Source: Bacterioplanes sp.
GTDB lineage: Bacteria > Pseudomonadota > Gammaproteobacteria > Pseudomonadales > Oceanobacteraceae
NCBI GenBank assembly: GCA_014859445.1
Contig: JACUUC010000012.1
Coordinates: 1 to 64,000 of the forward strand
Direction: 5' to 3'
DNA: 64,000 nt
Below the pieces are notes generated by a model, which saw only the letters and a list, made by a program, of their open reading frames with translations, did no database searches and was not told the DNA's origin. A program made the translations under genes and the position numbers. The first letter of the stretch is position 1, and each line of letters starts with the position of its first letter. Of the stretch, positions 26,083-34,533 are shown one piece after another.

Positions 26083-26760
26083 GTGCCAAAAAAACCATTC
26101 AGTGCGGAAGAGATTACCGCGCAATGTCACCGTATTATGGACAGTGCCGCGACCGTTACGGCCAATGTTGGCTTTCATCATTTGTCGATGCGTAACATGG
26201 CGCTTGAGTTGGGAATGACAGCGAGCAATATCTATAACTATTTTCCCAGTAAAGAACGGCTTTTTTTGCAGACTCGACTGCGTGGTTTTGAATTGTTATT
26301 AGGGCAGATGAAGCACGCCATACCAAGTGCAGAAATGCCCATGGCTGAAACGTCATCGACACTGCATGAATTTGCCAATCATCTGATTGCTTTTGCTCAA
26401 CGTCATCCCGGTTATTATCAGTTGATGTTTCAGCCGCCCATTTTGACCACTCTGATTGAGCACGAAGACGACCAGCGAATTGCTTGGCAAATTGAGCGCC
26501 GTATGTCTGAGTGGCAAGAGCATGTGTCTTCGTTGCTGTTGGATGCGTTGCCCCGATGGCGTCTGGTTTCGGCCGTACAGCAGCAGCGGGCCGTGCTGTT
26601 TATGGTGTCGTCACTGCATGGCTTGATTGATGCCTATCGTCATCGAGCCTTAACGGAGTTGTTGCAGGGGGTTGAGTTAATTCCACAGGATGTTGTCGCC
26701 GAACACGTTGCTTGGCTATTGCAGGGCTTGCAGCAATCCTCGTCGGTCACGTCGTTGTAG
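26083..26760 (+). CDS. TetR family transcriptional regulator
   Basis: A 225-residue TetR-type regulator. The N-terminal helix-turn-helix spans about residues 12-60, with the recognition part LGMTASNIYNYFPSKERLF typical of the family. The C-terminal ligand domain (about 75-215) is helical and contains the WHG-like repressor region. The GTG at 26083 has AAGGAGAG a few bases upstream. It is divergent from hemN and its 3' end overlaps the flhB-like gene by 14 bases. The ligand and targets are unknown. Confidence 0.9.
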   Translation: MPKKPFSAEEITAQCHRIMDSAATVTANVGFHHLSMRNMALELGMTASNIYNYFPSKERLFLQTRLRGFELLLGQMKHAIPSAEMPMAETSSTLHEFANHLIAFAQRHPGYYQLMFQPPILTTLIEHEDDQRIAWQIERRMSEWQEHVSSLLLDALPRWRLVSAVQQQRAVLFMVSSLHGLIDAYRHRALTELLQGVELIPQDVVAEHVAWLLQGLQQSSSVTSL

Positions 26761-27037
26761 AATAGGGCGTTTTACCCTCAAGGGCGTACACAAACGATAA
26801 AATTTCCGCAATGACTTGATATAAGTTTTGCGGGATTTCCTCTCCCAATTCGAGTTGGCCTAGCCACGCTACTAGGCTGGCATTTTCATAAATCGGTACT
26901 TGATGAGCGATGGCAAGTTGAATGATTGCCTGCGCAAGCTCATCTTGGCCCTTTGCACTCAGCGTGGGGGCTTTTTCTCCGTCGTAATGTAAAGCGACGG
27001 CGGCAGTTGCATTCAGTAACGTATCTGGAATGCTCAT
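26747..27037 (-). CDS. FlhB-like C-terminal domain protein
   Basis: A 96-residue protein matching only the cytoplasmic C-terminal domain of FlhB/YscU, the switch of type III export. It has the motifs AVALHYDG, ELAQAI, VPIYENASLVAWL, and LGEEIPQNLYQVIAEILSFVY. It lacks the membrane part, and at the place of the NPTH autocleavage site it has NATA, so self-cleavage is not expected. The ATG overlaps the stop of the fliK-like gene by four bases (ATGA), showing translational coupling. The same fliK-flhB-like pair sits beside ccm genes in Pseudomonas. Its function is not established. Confidence 0.85.
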   Translation of the reverse strand: MSIPDTLLNATAAVALHYDGEKAPTLSAKGQDELAQAIIQLAIAHQVPIYENASLVAWLGQLELGEEIPQNLYQVIAEILSFVYALEGKTPYSTTT

Positions 27038-28746
27038 GTGTGTACGTCCACTAAGTGATGTTCGATACGATTTTGCTGCTGTATGGGCAACTGACCGTGT
27101 CGAACCTGAAGTTGCTGAACATCCACCCCCATGGCCTGTAAACGCGACTTTAAGGGTTGGAGTGCCGCGTTGAGTGCTGCCAAACTGCTGGCATTTTTAG
27201 ACCAGAATGTGGCGGCCAGCGTCGGCAAACGAAGATCAAGCTCCACATCCAAGGGTCCCAATCGTTGCAAGTCAAAATGCAGATTTAAGCGCCAACGCAC
27301 TTGCTTAGACGACGATGGGGTTGTTGATGTGTCTTCATCCGCTTGCCGTTGTATGCGTGTTTCCCGCCATTGCTCACCATCGCGCCATAGCAGCGTCGTT
27401 TGCCACTGTGTCTGGTCGACGTCACGTTGCAATGCCTGATGTTGTTCAAGTTCAATCGTGGCAAGCAGGGTTTGTAATTGCAGCAATCCTTCTGGGCGAG
27501 AACCCATGTGTGTTTGTAGCTGTTGCAGCAAAATAGGCGACGGACTTGGTGGCTGACTATGGGGCGTCAATGATTGTTGCCAGCGATGAATGGCATGGGC
27601 AAGCATCGCCTTGGTGTCACGTAACAGTGTTGCGACGCCTTCTTCGACGACGGCGGTTGGTGCAGTGGGCGGCGATGCATTGAGGGATGCGTCACTTCGG
27701 TGTGCTTCTGGTGCGGCAGGGTTTGCTTTCGCCGTGAGTTGCATGGCGGTGGCATTCAGCTGCTGTTTCACTCGTTGCAGGATGGGCAAAACGTCGGTTT
27801 GTTGTAACGTTGTGGCTTCTGCTGGCCTTGTTGTTGATGGCGCCGATGTTGATGTGCTTGGGGTGTTGGGTCGTTGCCATAAAGCCTGAAACGTTTTCTG
27901 AAACGTGGTTTGAATGGCGTTGGGGAGTGTGCTGGCGAGCGCACTGGCCGTCGCAGGCAATGATTGCTGAACGCGTTGCAGCAGTTGTTGCTCATAAAAT
28001 AAACCGGATTGCTGCAACATGGCGCGAACACTGTCTGCGGTTAACGCACTGGGGCGTTGTTGTAAGTAGTTCTGAATAATGGTGCGTACGTCGAGCGGAA
28101 CCGCTTTGCTATGACTGAGTGTGAGTAAAGCCTCGCTGAGCTTGTGTGTGTGAGGGGCGACATCGGGTCTGGCGCGTAACGAGGCGCTGGTGGTCAACGC
28201 ATCTTGATACGTGTGGCGAATGACAAGGTCTTGTTCGCTGCGTTGTGGATTGAGTATGTGTCGACTGATTAACCACTCTTGCATGGCTTGGGCTAATGGT
28301 GCTTGTGCGAACGGTAGTGACTTCGATGGGTTGGTGCTTTCGCCAGCCAGCTGAATGAGTCGTGTTAAGCCACTGTGAATGGCTTGGGTCAGTGGTGGAT
28401 GGATCTCGTTAGAGGCTATGGCGCTGGACGAGCTAAGAACGGTTACCCGGAACTTCCCATCACTGTCTGTGTCCAGCTGAAGGGTTAATACATCGCCTTT
28501 GGCGTGATGGCGAGGCGATTCAACCACGAGTGTTTGGTTGTCTTGTGTCAGTGTCAGTCGATAGCCGGAATCTGTTTTTTCGCTGAGTTGTACGCTGGCC
28601 TGAAAAACCTGTTGTGTCGACGACCCACGACTCTCGGCCTGCACCGTGTTGAAACCAGCGCGCTGAAGGGTGTTGCTCGACAATAATGGGATGAAGTCAG
28701 TAGACATATTCTTGATATCGGCCAAGGTTTCAGCATCTTTATTCAT
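27034..28746 (-). CDS. FliK-like flagellar hook-length control protein
   Basis: A protein of about 570 residues (ATG at 28746; an ATG at 28707 is also possible). The long Gln/Thr/Ala-rich N-terminal two thirds are low complexity. The C-terminal about 90 residues match the Flg_hook domain, with LGPLDVELDLRLPTLAATF and the closing MGVDVQQLQVRHG. No other flagellar genes are in the window, so this is an isolated copy. It is followed by an overlapping FlhB-like gene and is divergent from ccmA. A role in type III substrate control is inferred from the domain. Confidence 0.8.
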   Translation of the reverse strand: MNKDAETLADIKNMSTDFIPLLSSNTLQRAGFNTVQAESRGSSTQQVFQASVQLSEKTDSGYRLTLTQDNQTLVVESPRHHAKGDVLTLQLDTDSDGKFRVTVLSSSSAIASNEIHPPLTQAIHSGLTRLIQLAGESTNPSKSLPFAQAPLAQAMQEWLISRHILNPQRSEQDLVIRHTYQDALTTSASLRARPDVAPHTHKLSEALLTLSHSKAVPLDVRTIIQNYLQQRPSALTADSVRAMLQQSGLFYEQQLLQRVQQSLPATASALASTLPNAIQTTFQKTFQALWQRPNTPSTSTSAPSTTRPAEATTLQQTDVLPILQRVKQQLNATAMQLTAKANPAAPEAHRSDASLNASPPTAPTAVVEEGVATLLRDTKAMLAHAIHRWQQSLTPHSQPPSPSPILLQQLQTHMGSRPEGLLQLQTLLATIELEQHQALQRDVDQTQWQTTLLWRDGEQWRETRIQRQADEDTSTTPSSSKQVRWRLNLHFDLQRLGPLDVELDLRLPTLAATFWSKNASSLAALNAALQPLKSRLQAMGVDVQQLQVRHGQLPIQQQNRIEHHLVDVHT

Positions 28747-28786
28747 AATAGAGATCTGACAGCCGCACGCAAAGGTTGTTTTTGTA

Positions 28787-28792
28787 TATAAT
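28787..28792 (+). promoter_or_regulatory. candidate -10 element of the ccm operon
   Basis: A perfect TATAAT lies 40 bases past the start of the divergent fliK-like gene and 35 bases before a GTG that could start CcmA (or 89 bases before the ATG at 28881). No good -35 was found at 16-18 bases, so it may need an activator. Confidence 0.4.
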
Positions 28793-28880
28793 GCCGCGGC
28801 TTCATTCGTATCGACTAGGTGGTAATGTGACCGAGCAGCAGACTGTAGACCATAAAATCTCGCCACCGGACGGACCGCGC

Positions 28881-29519
28881 ATGGCCAGCATTCAGTTGCA
28901 GGCGCAGCAGTTGTATTGTGAGCGCGATGATCGCGTATTGTTTGATCACTTGGATGTGTCGCTGGGTAACGGTGAATTAGTACAGATCAGTGGCCCTAAT
29001 GGCGCTGGTAAGACCACGTTGCTGCGTTTATTAGCCGGTTTAAATCAAGATTTTGATGGTGATGTGTTATGGCATCAGCAGCCGTTAAGATCGGTGTATG
29101 CGGAGTATGCGCAACAGCGTTTGTTCATGGGGCACTTGTCCGCAGTGAAAAAAGCGCTGACGCCGATTGAGAACTTGCGCTGGTTAACCAGCGGCTGGTC
29201 GGTTCCAGAAGACGCCTTATGGGAGGCGTTGACAGAAGTGAAACTGGCTGGGTATGAAGAGACGTTATGCCAGCAGTTGTCGGCAGGACAGCAGCGGCGT
29301 GTTGCCTTAGCGCGTTTGTGTGTTACCCCAGCGCCGTTGTGGATTCTTGATGAACCTTTTACAGCGCTCGATGTCCATGGGGTGTCGTGGTTAGAAACGC
29401 AACTTCAGCAGCACGTTGAACGGGGTGGTTCGGTATTGATTACCAGTCATCATGCGTTGCAAAGCATTCCTTCGTTACGTCAATTGCAATTGGGTGTCAC
29501 AAGGGAGTTTGAGCAATGA
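28881..29519 (+). CDS. ccmA: heme exporter ATP-binding subunit CcmA
   Basis: A 212-residue ABC ATPase that powers release of heme-loaded CcmE during cytochrome c maturation. The Walker A is GPNGAGKT (38-45), the signature LSAGQQRR precedes Walker B LWILDEP, and the rest matches the short CcmA form. I chose the ATG at 28881 because the length then fits CcmA homologues; a GTG at 28827 with AGGTGG 4 bases upstream would add 18 residues and is a serious alternative. It is the first gene of ccmABCDEFGHI; ccmB starts 4 bases inside its end. Confidence 0.92.
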   Translation: MASIQLQAQQLYCERDDRVLFDHLDVSLGNGELVQISGPNGAGKTTLLRLLAGLNQDFDGDVLWHQQPLRSVYAEYAQQRLFMGHLSAVKKALTPIENLRWLTSGWSVPEDALWEALTEVKLAGYEETLCQQLSAGQQRRVALARLCVTPAPLWILDEPFTALDVHGVSWLETQLQQHVERGGSVLITSHHALQSIPSLRQLQLGVTREFEQ

Positions 29520-30184
29520 GTTTGACGCGCGCAACGCTACGCCGCGATTTCATTTTAGTGGCTCGCAACCCTGGAGAGTGGCTGAATCCGCTGATGTTTT
29601 TCTTGATGGTCGCGGCGATGTTTCCGTTGGCGGTAGATCAAGACCCTCGCTTTCTCGCCAAAATCGCTGGCGGTGTTATTTGGGTCTCTGCGCTTCTGGC
29701 AACCCTGTTGTCACTGGATGCCTTATTCAAAATGGATGTGGATGATGGCTCGCTAGAGCAATGGCTGGCGTCGGGTGAATCGATGTTTGCGATGGCGCTT
29801 GGCAAGGCATTGGTGCACTGGTGTGTGAGTGGTTTGCCACTGACCCTGATGTCGCCCTTATTGGCGATGATGTTGGCGTTACCGGACGATGCCTATGCCG
29901 CGTTGTTTTACAGTTTGGCGATTGGAACGCCCATCTTAAGTTTGTTGGGTGCCGTGGGCGCGGCACTGACGGCTGGATTACGCAGTGGTGGCTTATTATT
30001 AAGCTTGCTGATTTTGCCGCTGTACGTACCGGTACTGATTTTTGCATCCAGTGCCGTTTATCACGCAGGATTGGGCATGCCGTATGCCGGTCAGTTGGGT
30101 TTTTTGGGTGCTATGTTGGCATTAGCGGTGTGTTTTACACCCTTGGCCGTTGCAGCAGCATTGAAGTTAAATTTATCGCGGTAA
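29516..30184 (+). CDS. ccmB: heme exporter membrane protein CcmB
   Basis: A 222-residue membrane protein with six hydrophobic segments, typical of CcmB. It is the permease partner of CcmA and CcmC and overlaps the ccmA stop by four bases. The first residues include the characteristic RRDFILVARNP. It sits in the inner membrane and helps release holo-CcmE. No own regulatory signal is seen; expression must come from the ccm promoter. Confidence 0.95.
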   Translation: MSLTRATLRRDFILVARNPGEWLNPLMFFLMVAAMFPLAVDQDPRFLAKIAGGVIWVSALLATLLSLDALFKMDVDDGSLEQWLASGESMFAMALGKALVHWCVSGLPLTLMSPLLAMMLALPDDAYAALFYSLAIGTPILSLLGAVGAALTAGLRSGGLLLSLLILPLYVPVLIFASSAVYHAGLGMPYAGQLGFLGAMLALAVCFTPLAVAAALKLNLSR

Positions 30185-30191
30185 ACAACGT

Positions 30192-30938
30192 ATGTGGCAG
30201 TGGATAACTCGCTTGTATCATCAATTGGGCTCACCCAAATGGTTCATGCAATTAACGGATAAATGGTTGCCTTGGTTAATCGCCGTGACGGCGCTGGGTG
30301 GGCTGTATGGGTTGGTGAATGGCTTGCTGTTTGCCCCTGTGGATTATCAGCAAGGCAACAGTTATCGCATAATTTATATTCATGTGCCGGCCGCGTTGGT
30401 GGCGCAAAGCGCGTTTGTGATGATGGCCATTGCTGGGGCTGTGTATCTGGTGTGGCGAATAAAAATGGCGGCTTGGGTGGCGAAAGCGATTGCACCAATC
30501 GGTGCCAGCTTCTGTTTGATCGCGCTGTTCACAGGGGCTATTTGGGGTAAGCCGACGTGGGGAACCTACTGGATTTGGGATGCCCGTTTAACCTCCATGC
30601 TGCTACTGTTGTTTTTGTATTTTGGTGTGATGGCGCTGCAAAAAGCCATTGAGTCAGAAGAAATGAGTTATCGTGCTGCCGCCATTTTATCATTGGTTGG
30701 CGTGGTGAATATTCCTATCATTAAGTATTCGGTGAATTGGTGGAATACCTTGCATCAGCCCGCGACATTGAAGTTGACCGAAAAGCCGACCATGCACATT
30801 GATATGTTGATTCCATTGCTGGTGATGATTGCAACGACTTATGTGTTGCTTGCCATCCTAGTGATATTACGTACCCGCAACGAGATTTTATGGCATGAGC
30901 GTAAAAGCAAGTGGCTAAAACAGCGTCTGGAGTCCTAA
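30192..30938 (+). CDS. ccmC: heme handling protein CcmC
   Basis: A 248-residue membrane protein of the heme-handling family. The tryptophan-rich WWD motif is recognisable as WGTYWIWDARLTS at about residues 119-131, and the conserved histidines in IHVPAAL and SVNWWNTLHQP flank it. It loads heme onto CcmE in the periplasm. It starts 8 bases after the ccmB stop and its stop overlaps the ccmD start (TAATG). Confidence 0.96.
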   Translation: MWQWITRLYHQLGSPKWFMQLTDKWLPWLIAVTALGGLYGLVNGLLFAPVDYQQGNSYRIIYIHVPAALVAQSAFVMMAIAGAVYLVWRIKMAAWVAKAIAPIGASFCLIALFTGAIWGKPTWGTYWIWDARLTSMLLLLFLYFGVMALQKAIESEEMSYRAAAILSLVGVVNIPIIKYSVNWWNTLHQPATLKLTEKPTMHIDMLIPLLVMIATTYVLLAILVILRTRNEILWHERKSKWLKQRLES

Positions 30939-31108
30939 TGCAATTTGATTCGTTTTCTGAGTTTATCGCCATGGGCAAACACGGTTATTACGTTTGGCTG
31001 GCTTATGGTTTAACCGCTGTTGTGGTGCTGGCCAATGTGGTTCAGCCCATTTGGCAGCGTCGCAATCTATTGAAAATGTACGCGCAGCAACAGCGCCGGG
31101 AGAAGTAA
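30938..31108 (+). CDS. ccmD: heme exporter small subunit CcmD
   Basis: A 56-residue protein with a single membrane helix (about residues 17-36) and a basic C-terminal tail, as in CcmD, which stabilises the CcmABC complex with holo-CcmE. It starts in the TAATG overlap with ccmC and ends 3 bases before ccmE. The family pattern GKHGYYVWLAYG is present. It is easily missed because a longer frame (30911) also exists. Confidence 0.9.
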   Translation: MQFDSFSEFIAMGKHGYYVWLAYGLTAVVVLANVVQPIWQRRNLLKMYAQQQRREK

Positions 31109-31111
31109 ACG

Positions 31112-31573
31112 ATGCACCCTAAACGTAAGCAACGATTGTCATTGATCCTGTTCATGGTGGTTGGCGTCAGCATCGCGGTTGGGCTTCTGATGTACTCGTT
31201 GAGTCAGAATATCAATTTGTTTTACACACCAACACAAATCGCCGATGGCGAGGTGCCGATAGGTCAAACCATTCGAGCCGGTGGTTTGGTGGTGGCGGGC
31301 AGTGTGGAACGCGAAGAACACGGTTTGGGGGTCACCTTCAAAGTGACCGATGGTTTTGCGGAAGTGCCTATCTATTTTGATGGCATTTTGCCGGATCTGT
31401 TTCGTGAAGGACAGGGCATTGTTGCTTTAGTTCGCATGAATGAGGCGGGGTTGTTGGTGGCATCAGAAGTGTTGGCGAAACACGATGAGGTGTATATGCC
31501 ACCGGAAGTGCAAGATGCGCTCGATCAAGCTCACTCGCGTGGCAAAGAAGCACTGTATGAGGCTCGCTATTAA
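31112..31573 (+). CDS. ccmE: heme chaperone CcmE
   Basis: A 153-residue periplasmic heme chaperone anchored by one N-terminal helix (about residues 9-29). The covalent heme site is His124 in the motif [11 protein letters not shown], with Tyr128 as the axial ligand; this corresponds to H130 and Y134 in E. coli CcmE. The OB-fold strands are well conserved ([21 protein letters not shown]). It passes heme to CcmF. It lies 3 bases after ccmD and 1 base before ccmF. Confidence 0.96.
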   Translation: MHPKRKQRLSLILFMVVGVSIAVGLLMYSLSQNINLFYTPTQIADGEVPIGQTIRAGGLVVAGSVEREEHGLGVTFKVTDGFAEVPIYFDGILPDLFREGQGIVALVRMNEAGLLVASEVLAKHDEVYMPPEVQDALDQAHSRGKEALYEARY

Positions 31574-31574
31574 T

Positions 31575-33551
31575 ATGAATATCGTCTATGCAATGATGCC
31601 CGAGCTGGGACAGTTAGCCCTGATTATGGCGTTAATCGCAGCTGTTTTTCAGGTCATTATTCCAACTATTGGTCTGTATCGTCGACAAGGCTGGTTGATG
31701 GCGTATGCACGCCCGCTGGCATCGGGGCAGGCAATTTTCTTACTGATTTCATGGTTGGCGCTGACCATTTCCTTCGTGATCGATGATTTCTCGGTGGCGT
31801 ACGTTGCGAATAACAGCAACACCGCTTTACCAACGGCGTATAAAATCAGCGCGGTTTGGGGTGCGCATGAAGGATCTTTGTTGCTGTGGGTAGCCATGCT
31901 GGGCTGTTGGGGTATGGCCGTTGCTTGGTTTAGTAAAACCTTGCCGTTGGATATGGTTGCTCGTGTGTTGGCTATCATGGGATTGGTGTCCATTGGCTTT
32001 ATCTTATTTACGGTCGAAACGTCCAATCCGTTTGAGCGTAATCTGCCATCGCAGCCATTGGACGGTAAAGATCTCAATCCGTTATTGCAAGATTTTGGTT
32101 TGATCGTTCATCCGCCGACATTGTATATGGGCTATGTTGGTCTGTCGGTGGTGTTTGCATTTGCTTTGGCGGCACTGTTGGGTGGACGTTTGGATGCGGC
32201 CTGGGCACGTTGGTCTCGTCCGTGGACAACGGCGGCTTGGGTCTTTCTGACCATTGGTATTGCTTTAGGTAGCTGGTGGGCGTATTACGAATTGGGCTGG
32301 GGTGGCTGGTGGTTCTGGGACCCCGTTGAAAATGCCTCATTGATGCCTTGGTTAGTGGCAACGGCATTAATGCACTCTCTCGCCGTGACGGAAAAGCGCG
32401 GTTTGTTTAAAAGTTGGACCGTGTTGTTGGCCATTTTCGCTTTCTCACTCAGTTTATTGGGTACCTTCTTGGTTCGTTCTGGCGTGTTAACGTCGGTGCA
32501 CGCATTTGCCTCTGATCCTGAGCGTGGTTTGTTCTTATTGATTTTGTTAGGCATTACCGTTGGTGGATCACTGCTGTTGTATGCTTTACGAGCGCCGCAG
32601 GTGAATTCGGTAGGCCGTTATGATTGGATTTCTCGTGAAACGGGTTTGCTCATTAATAATCTGTTTCTGATCGTTGCTACTCTAGCTGTGCTACTCGGCA
32701 CCTTGTATCCATTGGTCATTGATTTCTTTGGTATGGGGAAAATTTCGGTCGGGCCGGCTTGGTTCAACTTGATGTTTGTGCCGTTGACGTTGGCGTTGGC
32801 CTTAGTGATGGCCAGTGGCACTATTGCGCGTTGGAAGAGTGATTCGCTCAATCGAATTTGGCAAGAGCAGCAATGGGCTTGGTGGGCGGCGGTTGTCTTT
32901 GCCATTGTGATGCCTTTGCTGTTGTCCGGCCCTTGGCATTGGCAGGTTATGTTGGGCTTGGGCGTCAGTATTTGGCTCGCCCTTGCCATGTTTTTGGATG
33001 TGTGGCGTAAAGCACGAGGACAGTGGCGAAAAATACCCAGTCTGGGTTTGAGCTATCACGGTATGGTGCTGGCCCACTTGGGTATGGCCATTACCATCGT
33101 TGGCGTGACCATGGTGTCGCATTACAGCATTGAAAAATCGGTACGAATGGCGCCCGGTGATAGTGCCTACTTGGGTGATTACCGCTTTGAGTTCAGTCGT
33201 GCGGGTCAAATTGATGGGCCGAATTTTGTGTCTCAAGCGGCGCAGTTTGATGTGTATAAGGGGGAGCGCCTGATCTCGCAATTATTGACAGAAAAGCGTC
33301 AGTACACCGTGAGTGGATCGATCATGACCGAAGCCGCTATTGATGTCAGCTTATGGCGTGATTTGTATGTCTCCATGGGCGAGCCATTACCCAATGGTGC
33401 TTGGGGGATGCGTATTCAAGTAAAACCCTTTATGCGTTGGGTGTGGCTTGGCGCCATTTTTATGTCCATTGGTGGTGTATTGGCCATGCTGGATAAACGC
33501 TATCGCCGACAAAAGAAAATACCCAGTCGTGTGTTAGGAGCGAACGCATGA
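31575..33551 (+). CDS. ccmF: heme lyase subunit CcmF
   Basis: A protein of about 658 residues with many membrane helices that attaches heme to apocytochrome c. The WWD heme-binding motif (WGGWWFWDPVEN) is at about residues 240-251, and conserved histidines flank it. I chose the ATG at 31575 directly after the ccmE stop; ATGs at 31593 and 31596 (MMPELG) align with the E. coli start and are equally possible. The next gene, ccmG, overlaps by 4 bases. Confidence 0.95.
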   Translation: MNIVYAMMPELGQLALIMALIAAVFQVIIPTIGLYRRQGWLMAYARPLASGQAIFLLISWLALTISFVIDDFSVAYVANNSNTALPTAYKISAVWGAHEGSLLLWVAMLGCWGMAVAWFSKTLPLDMVARVLAIMGLVSIGFILFTVETSNPFERNLPSQPLDGKDLNPLLQDFGLIVHPPTLYMGYVGLSVVFAFALAALLGGRLDAAWARWSRPWTTAAWVFLTIGIALGSWWAYYELGWGGWWFWDPVENASLMPWLVATALMHSLAVTEKRGLFKSWTVLLAIFAFSLSLLGTFLVRSGVLTSVHAFASDPERGLFLLILLGITVGGSLLLYALRAPQVNSVGRYDWISRETGLLINNLFLIVATLAVLLGTLYPLVIDFFGMGKISVGPAWFNLMFVPLTLALALVMASGTIARWKSDSLNRIWQEQQWAWWAAVVFAIVMPLLLSGPWHWQVMLGLGVSIWLALAMFLDVWRKARGQWRKIPSLGLSYHGMVLAHLGMAITIVGVTMVSHYSIEKSVRMAPGDSAYLGDYRFEFSRAGQIDGPNFVSQAAQFDVYKGERLISQLLTEKRQYTVSGSIMTEAAIDVSLWRDLYVSMGEPLPNGAWGMRIQVKPFMRWVWLGAIFMSIGGVLAMLDKRYRRQKKIPSRVLGANA

Positions 33552-34072
33552 GGCCGCTGTTGTTTGTTCCGTTACTGATTTTTGTCGCGATGGCGGTGTT
33601 GTTTTGGATTGGCTTAGGCATTGAAGACAAAACGTCATTACCGTCTCCGCTGATCAATCAACCATTCCCCGCGTTTGAAACCTTGTCACTTGAGCGCGGG
33701 GAAAGCATTACGGCCGCGTCGTTGACCAACAATGAACCCACCCTAGTCAATGTGTGGGCGACTTGGTGTCCTACCTGTAAGGCTGAACACGCCTTTCTCA
33801 ATGATTTGGCCAAGCAAGGCGTACGTATCATCGGTATCAATTATAAAGATGACGATTACAAGGCGCGCCAATGGTTATTGGCTTACGGCAATCCCTACGT
33901 TTGGAATGTGCCAGATCCGGATGGTCGACTTGGTCTGGAGCTCGGGGTGTACGGTGCGCCTGAAACCTTCTTGCTCGATGCGGATGGCGTTATTCGTGCG
34001 AAACACATTGGTGATCTAAATGATCGGGTGTGGGAGCGACTTGGGCAGCAATATGAGGCACTAAAACGATGA
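33548..34072 (+). CDS. ccmG: thiol:disulfide interchange protein CcmG/DsbE
   Basis: A 174-residue membrane-anchored thioredoxin with the active site WCPTC (Cys74, Cys77) and a cis-proline pattern at YGAPETF. It reduces the apocytochrome or CcmH cysteines in the periplasm. One N-terminal helix (about residues 5-24) is the anchor. It overlaps both ccmF and ccmH by 4 bases. Length is typical. Confidence 0.96.
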   Translation: MRPLLFVPLLIFVAMAVLFWIGLGIEDKTSLPSPLINQPFPAFETLSLERGESITAASLTNNEPTLVNVWATWCPTCKAEHAFLNDLAKQGVRIIGINYKDDDYKARQWLLAYGNPYVWNVPDPDGRLGLELGVYGAPETFLLDADGVIRAKHIGDLNDRVWERLGQQYEALKR

Positions 34073-34533
34073 AATGGTTGTTGATGGGGTTCGTTCTTTT
34101 CGTGAGCAGTGTGACCTTGGCAATGGTCGATGGTCATAAATACACCTTTGATGACCCGTATGAGGCCGATCGGTTTCGTCAGTTGGCAGAAGAGCTGCGC
34201 TGCCCCAAGTGTCAAAACCAAAATATTGCCGACTCCGATGCGCCGATTGCGACGGATATGCGTGACCTGGTTTATGAAATGATCAATGAAGGCCAATCAA
34301 ACCATGAGATTGTCGACTTTTTGATCGCGCGTTATGGTGACTTTGTTACCTACACTCCGCCATTTCGGTTAAGCACTTTTTTACTCTGGTTTGGACCGTT
34401 TTTGTTATTTGTGTTTGGTGTGGTGCTAATCATCGGCATTCGCCGTAATCAAACGCTACCTCGTCAGGCCGGTTTGAGTGACGACGAGCGTGAAAAACTA
34501 CATGCGATTTTAGAAAAGGCTAAGCAATCATGA
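34069..34533 (+). CDS. ccmH: cytochrome c maturation protein CcmH
   Basis: A 154-residue protein with a signal peptide, the redox motif LRCPKCQ (Cys45, Cys48) and a C-terminal membrane helix (about 103-124). This is the short CcmH/CycL form; the TPR part is encoded separately by ccmI, as in Pseudomonas. It reduces the heme-binding cysteines of apocytochrome c. It overlaps ccmG and ccmI by 4 bases each. Confidence 0.95.
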   Translation: MKWLLMGFVLFVSSVTLAMVDGHKYTFDDPYEADRFRQLAEELRCPKCQNQNIADSDAPIATDMRDLVYEMINEGQSNHEIVDFLIARYGDFVTYTPPFRLSTFLLWFGPFLLFVFGVVLIIGIRRNQTLPRQAGLSDDEREKLHAILEKAKQS

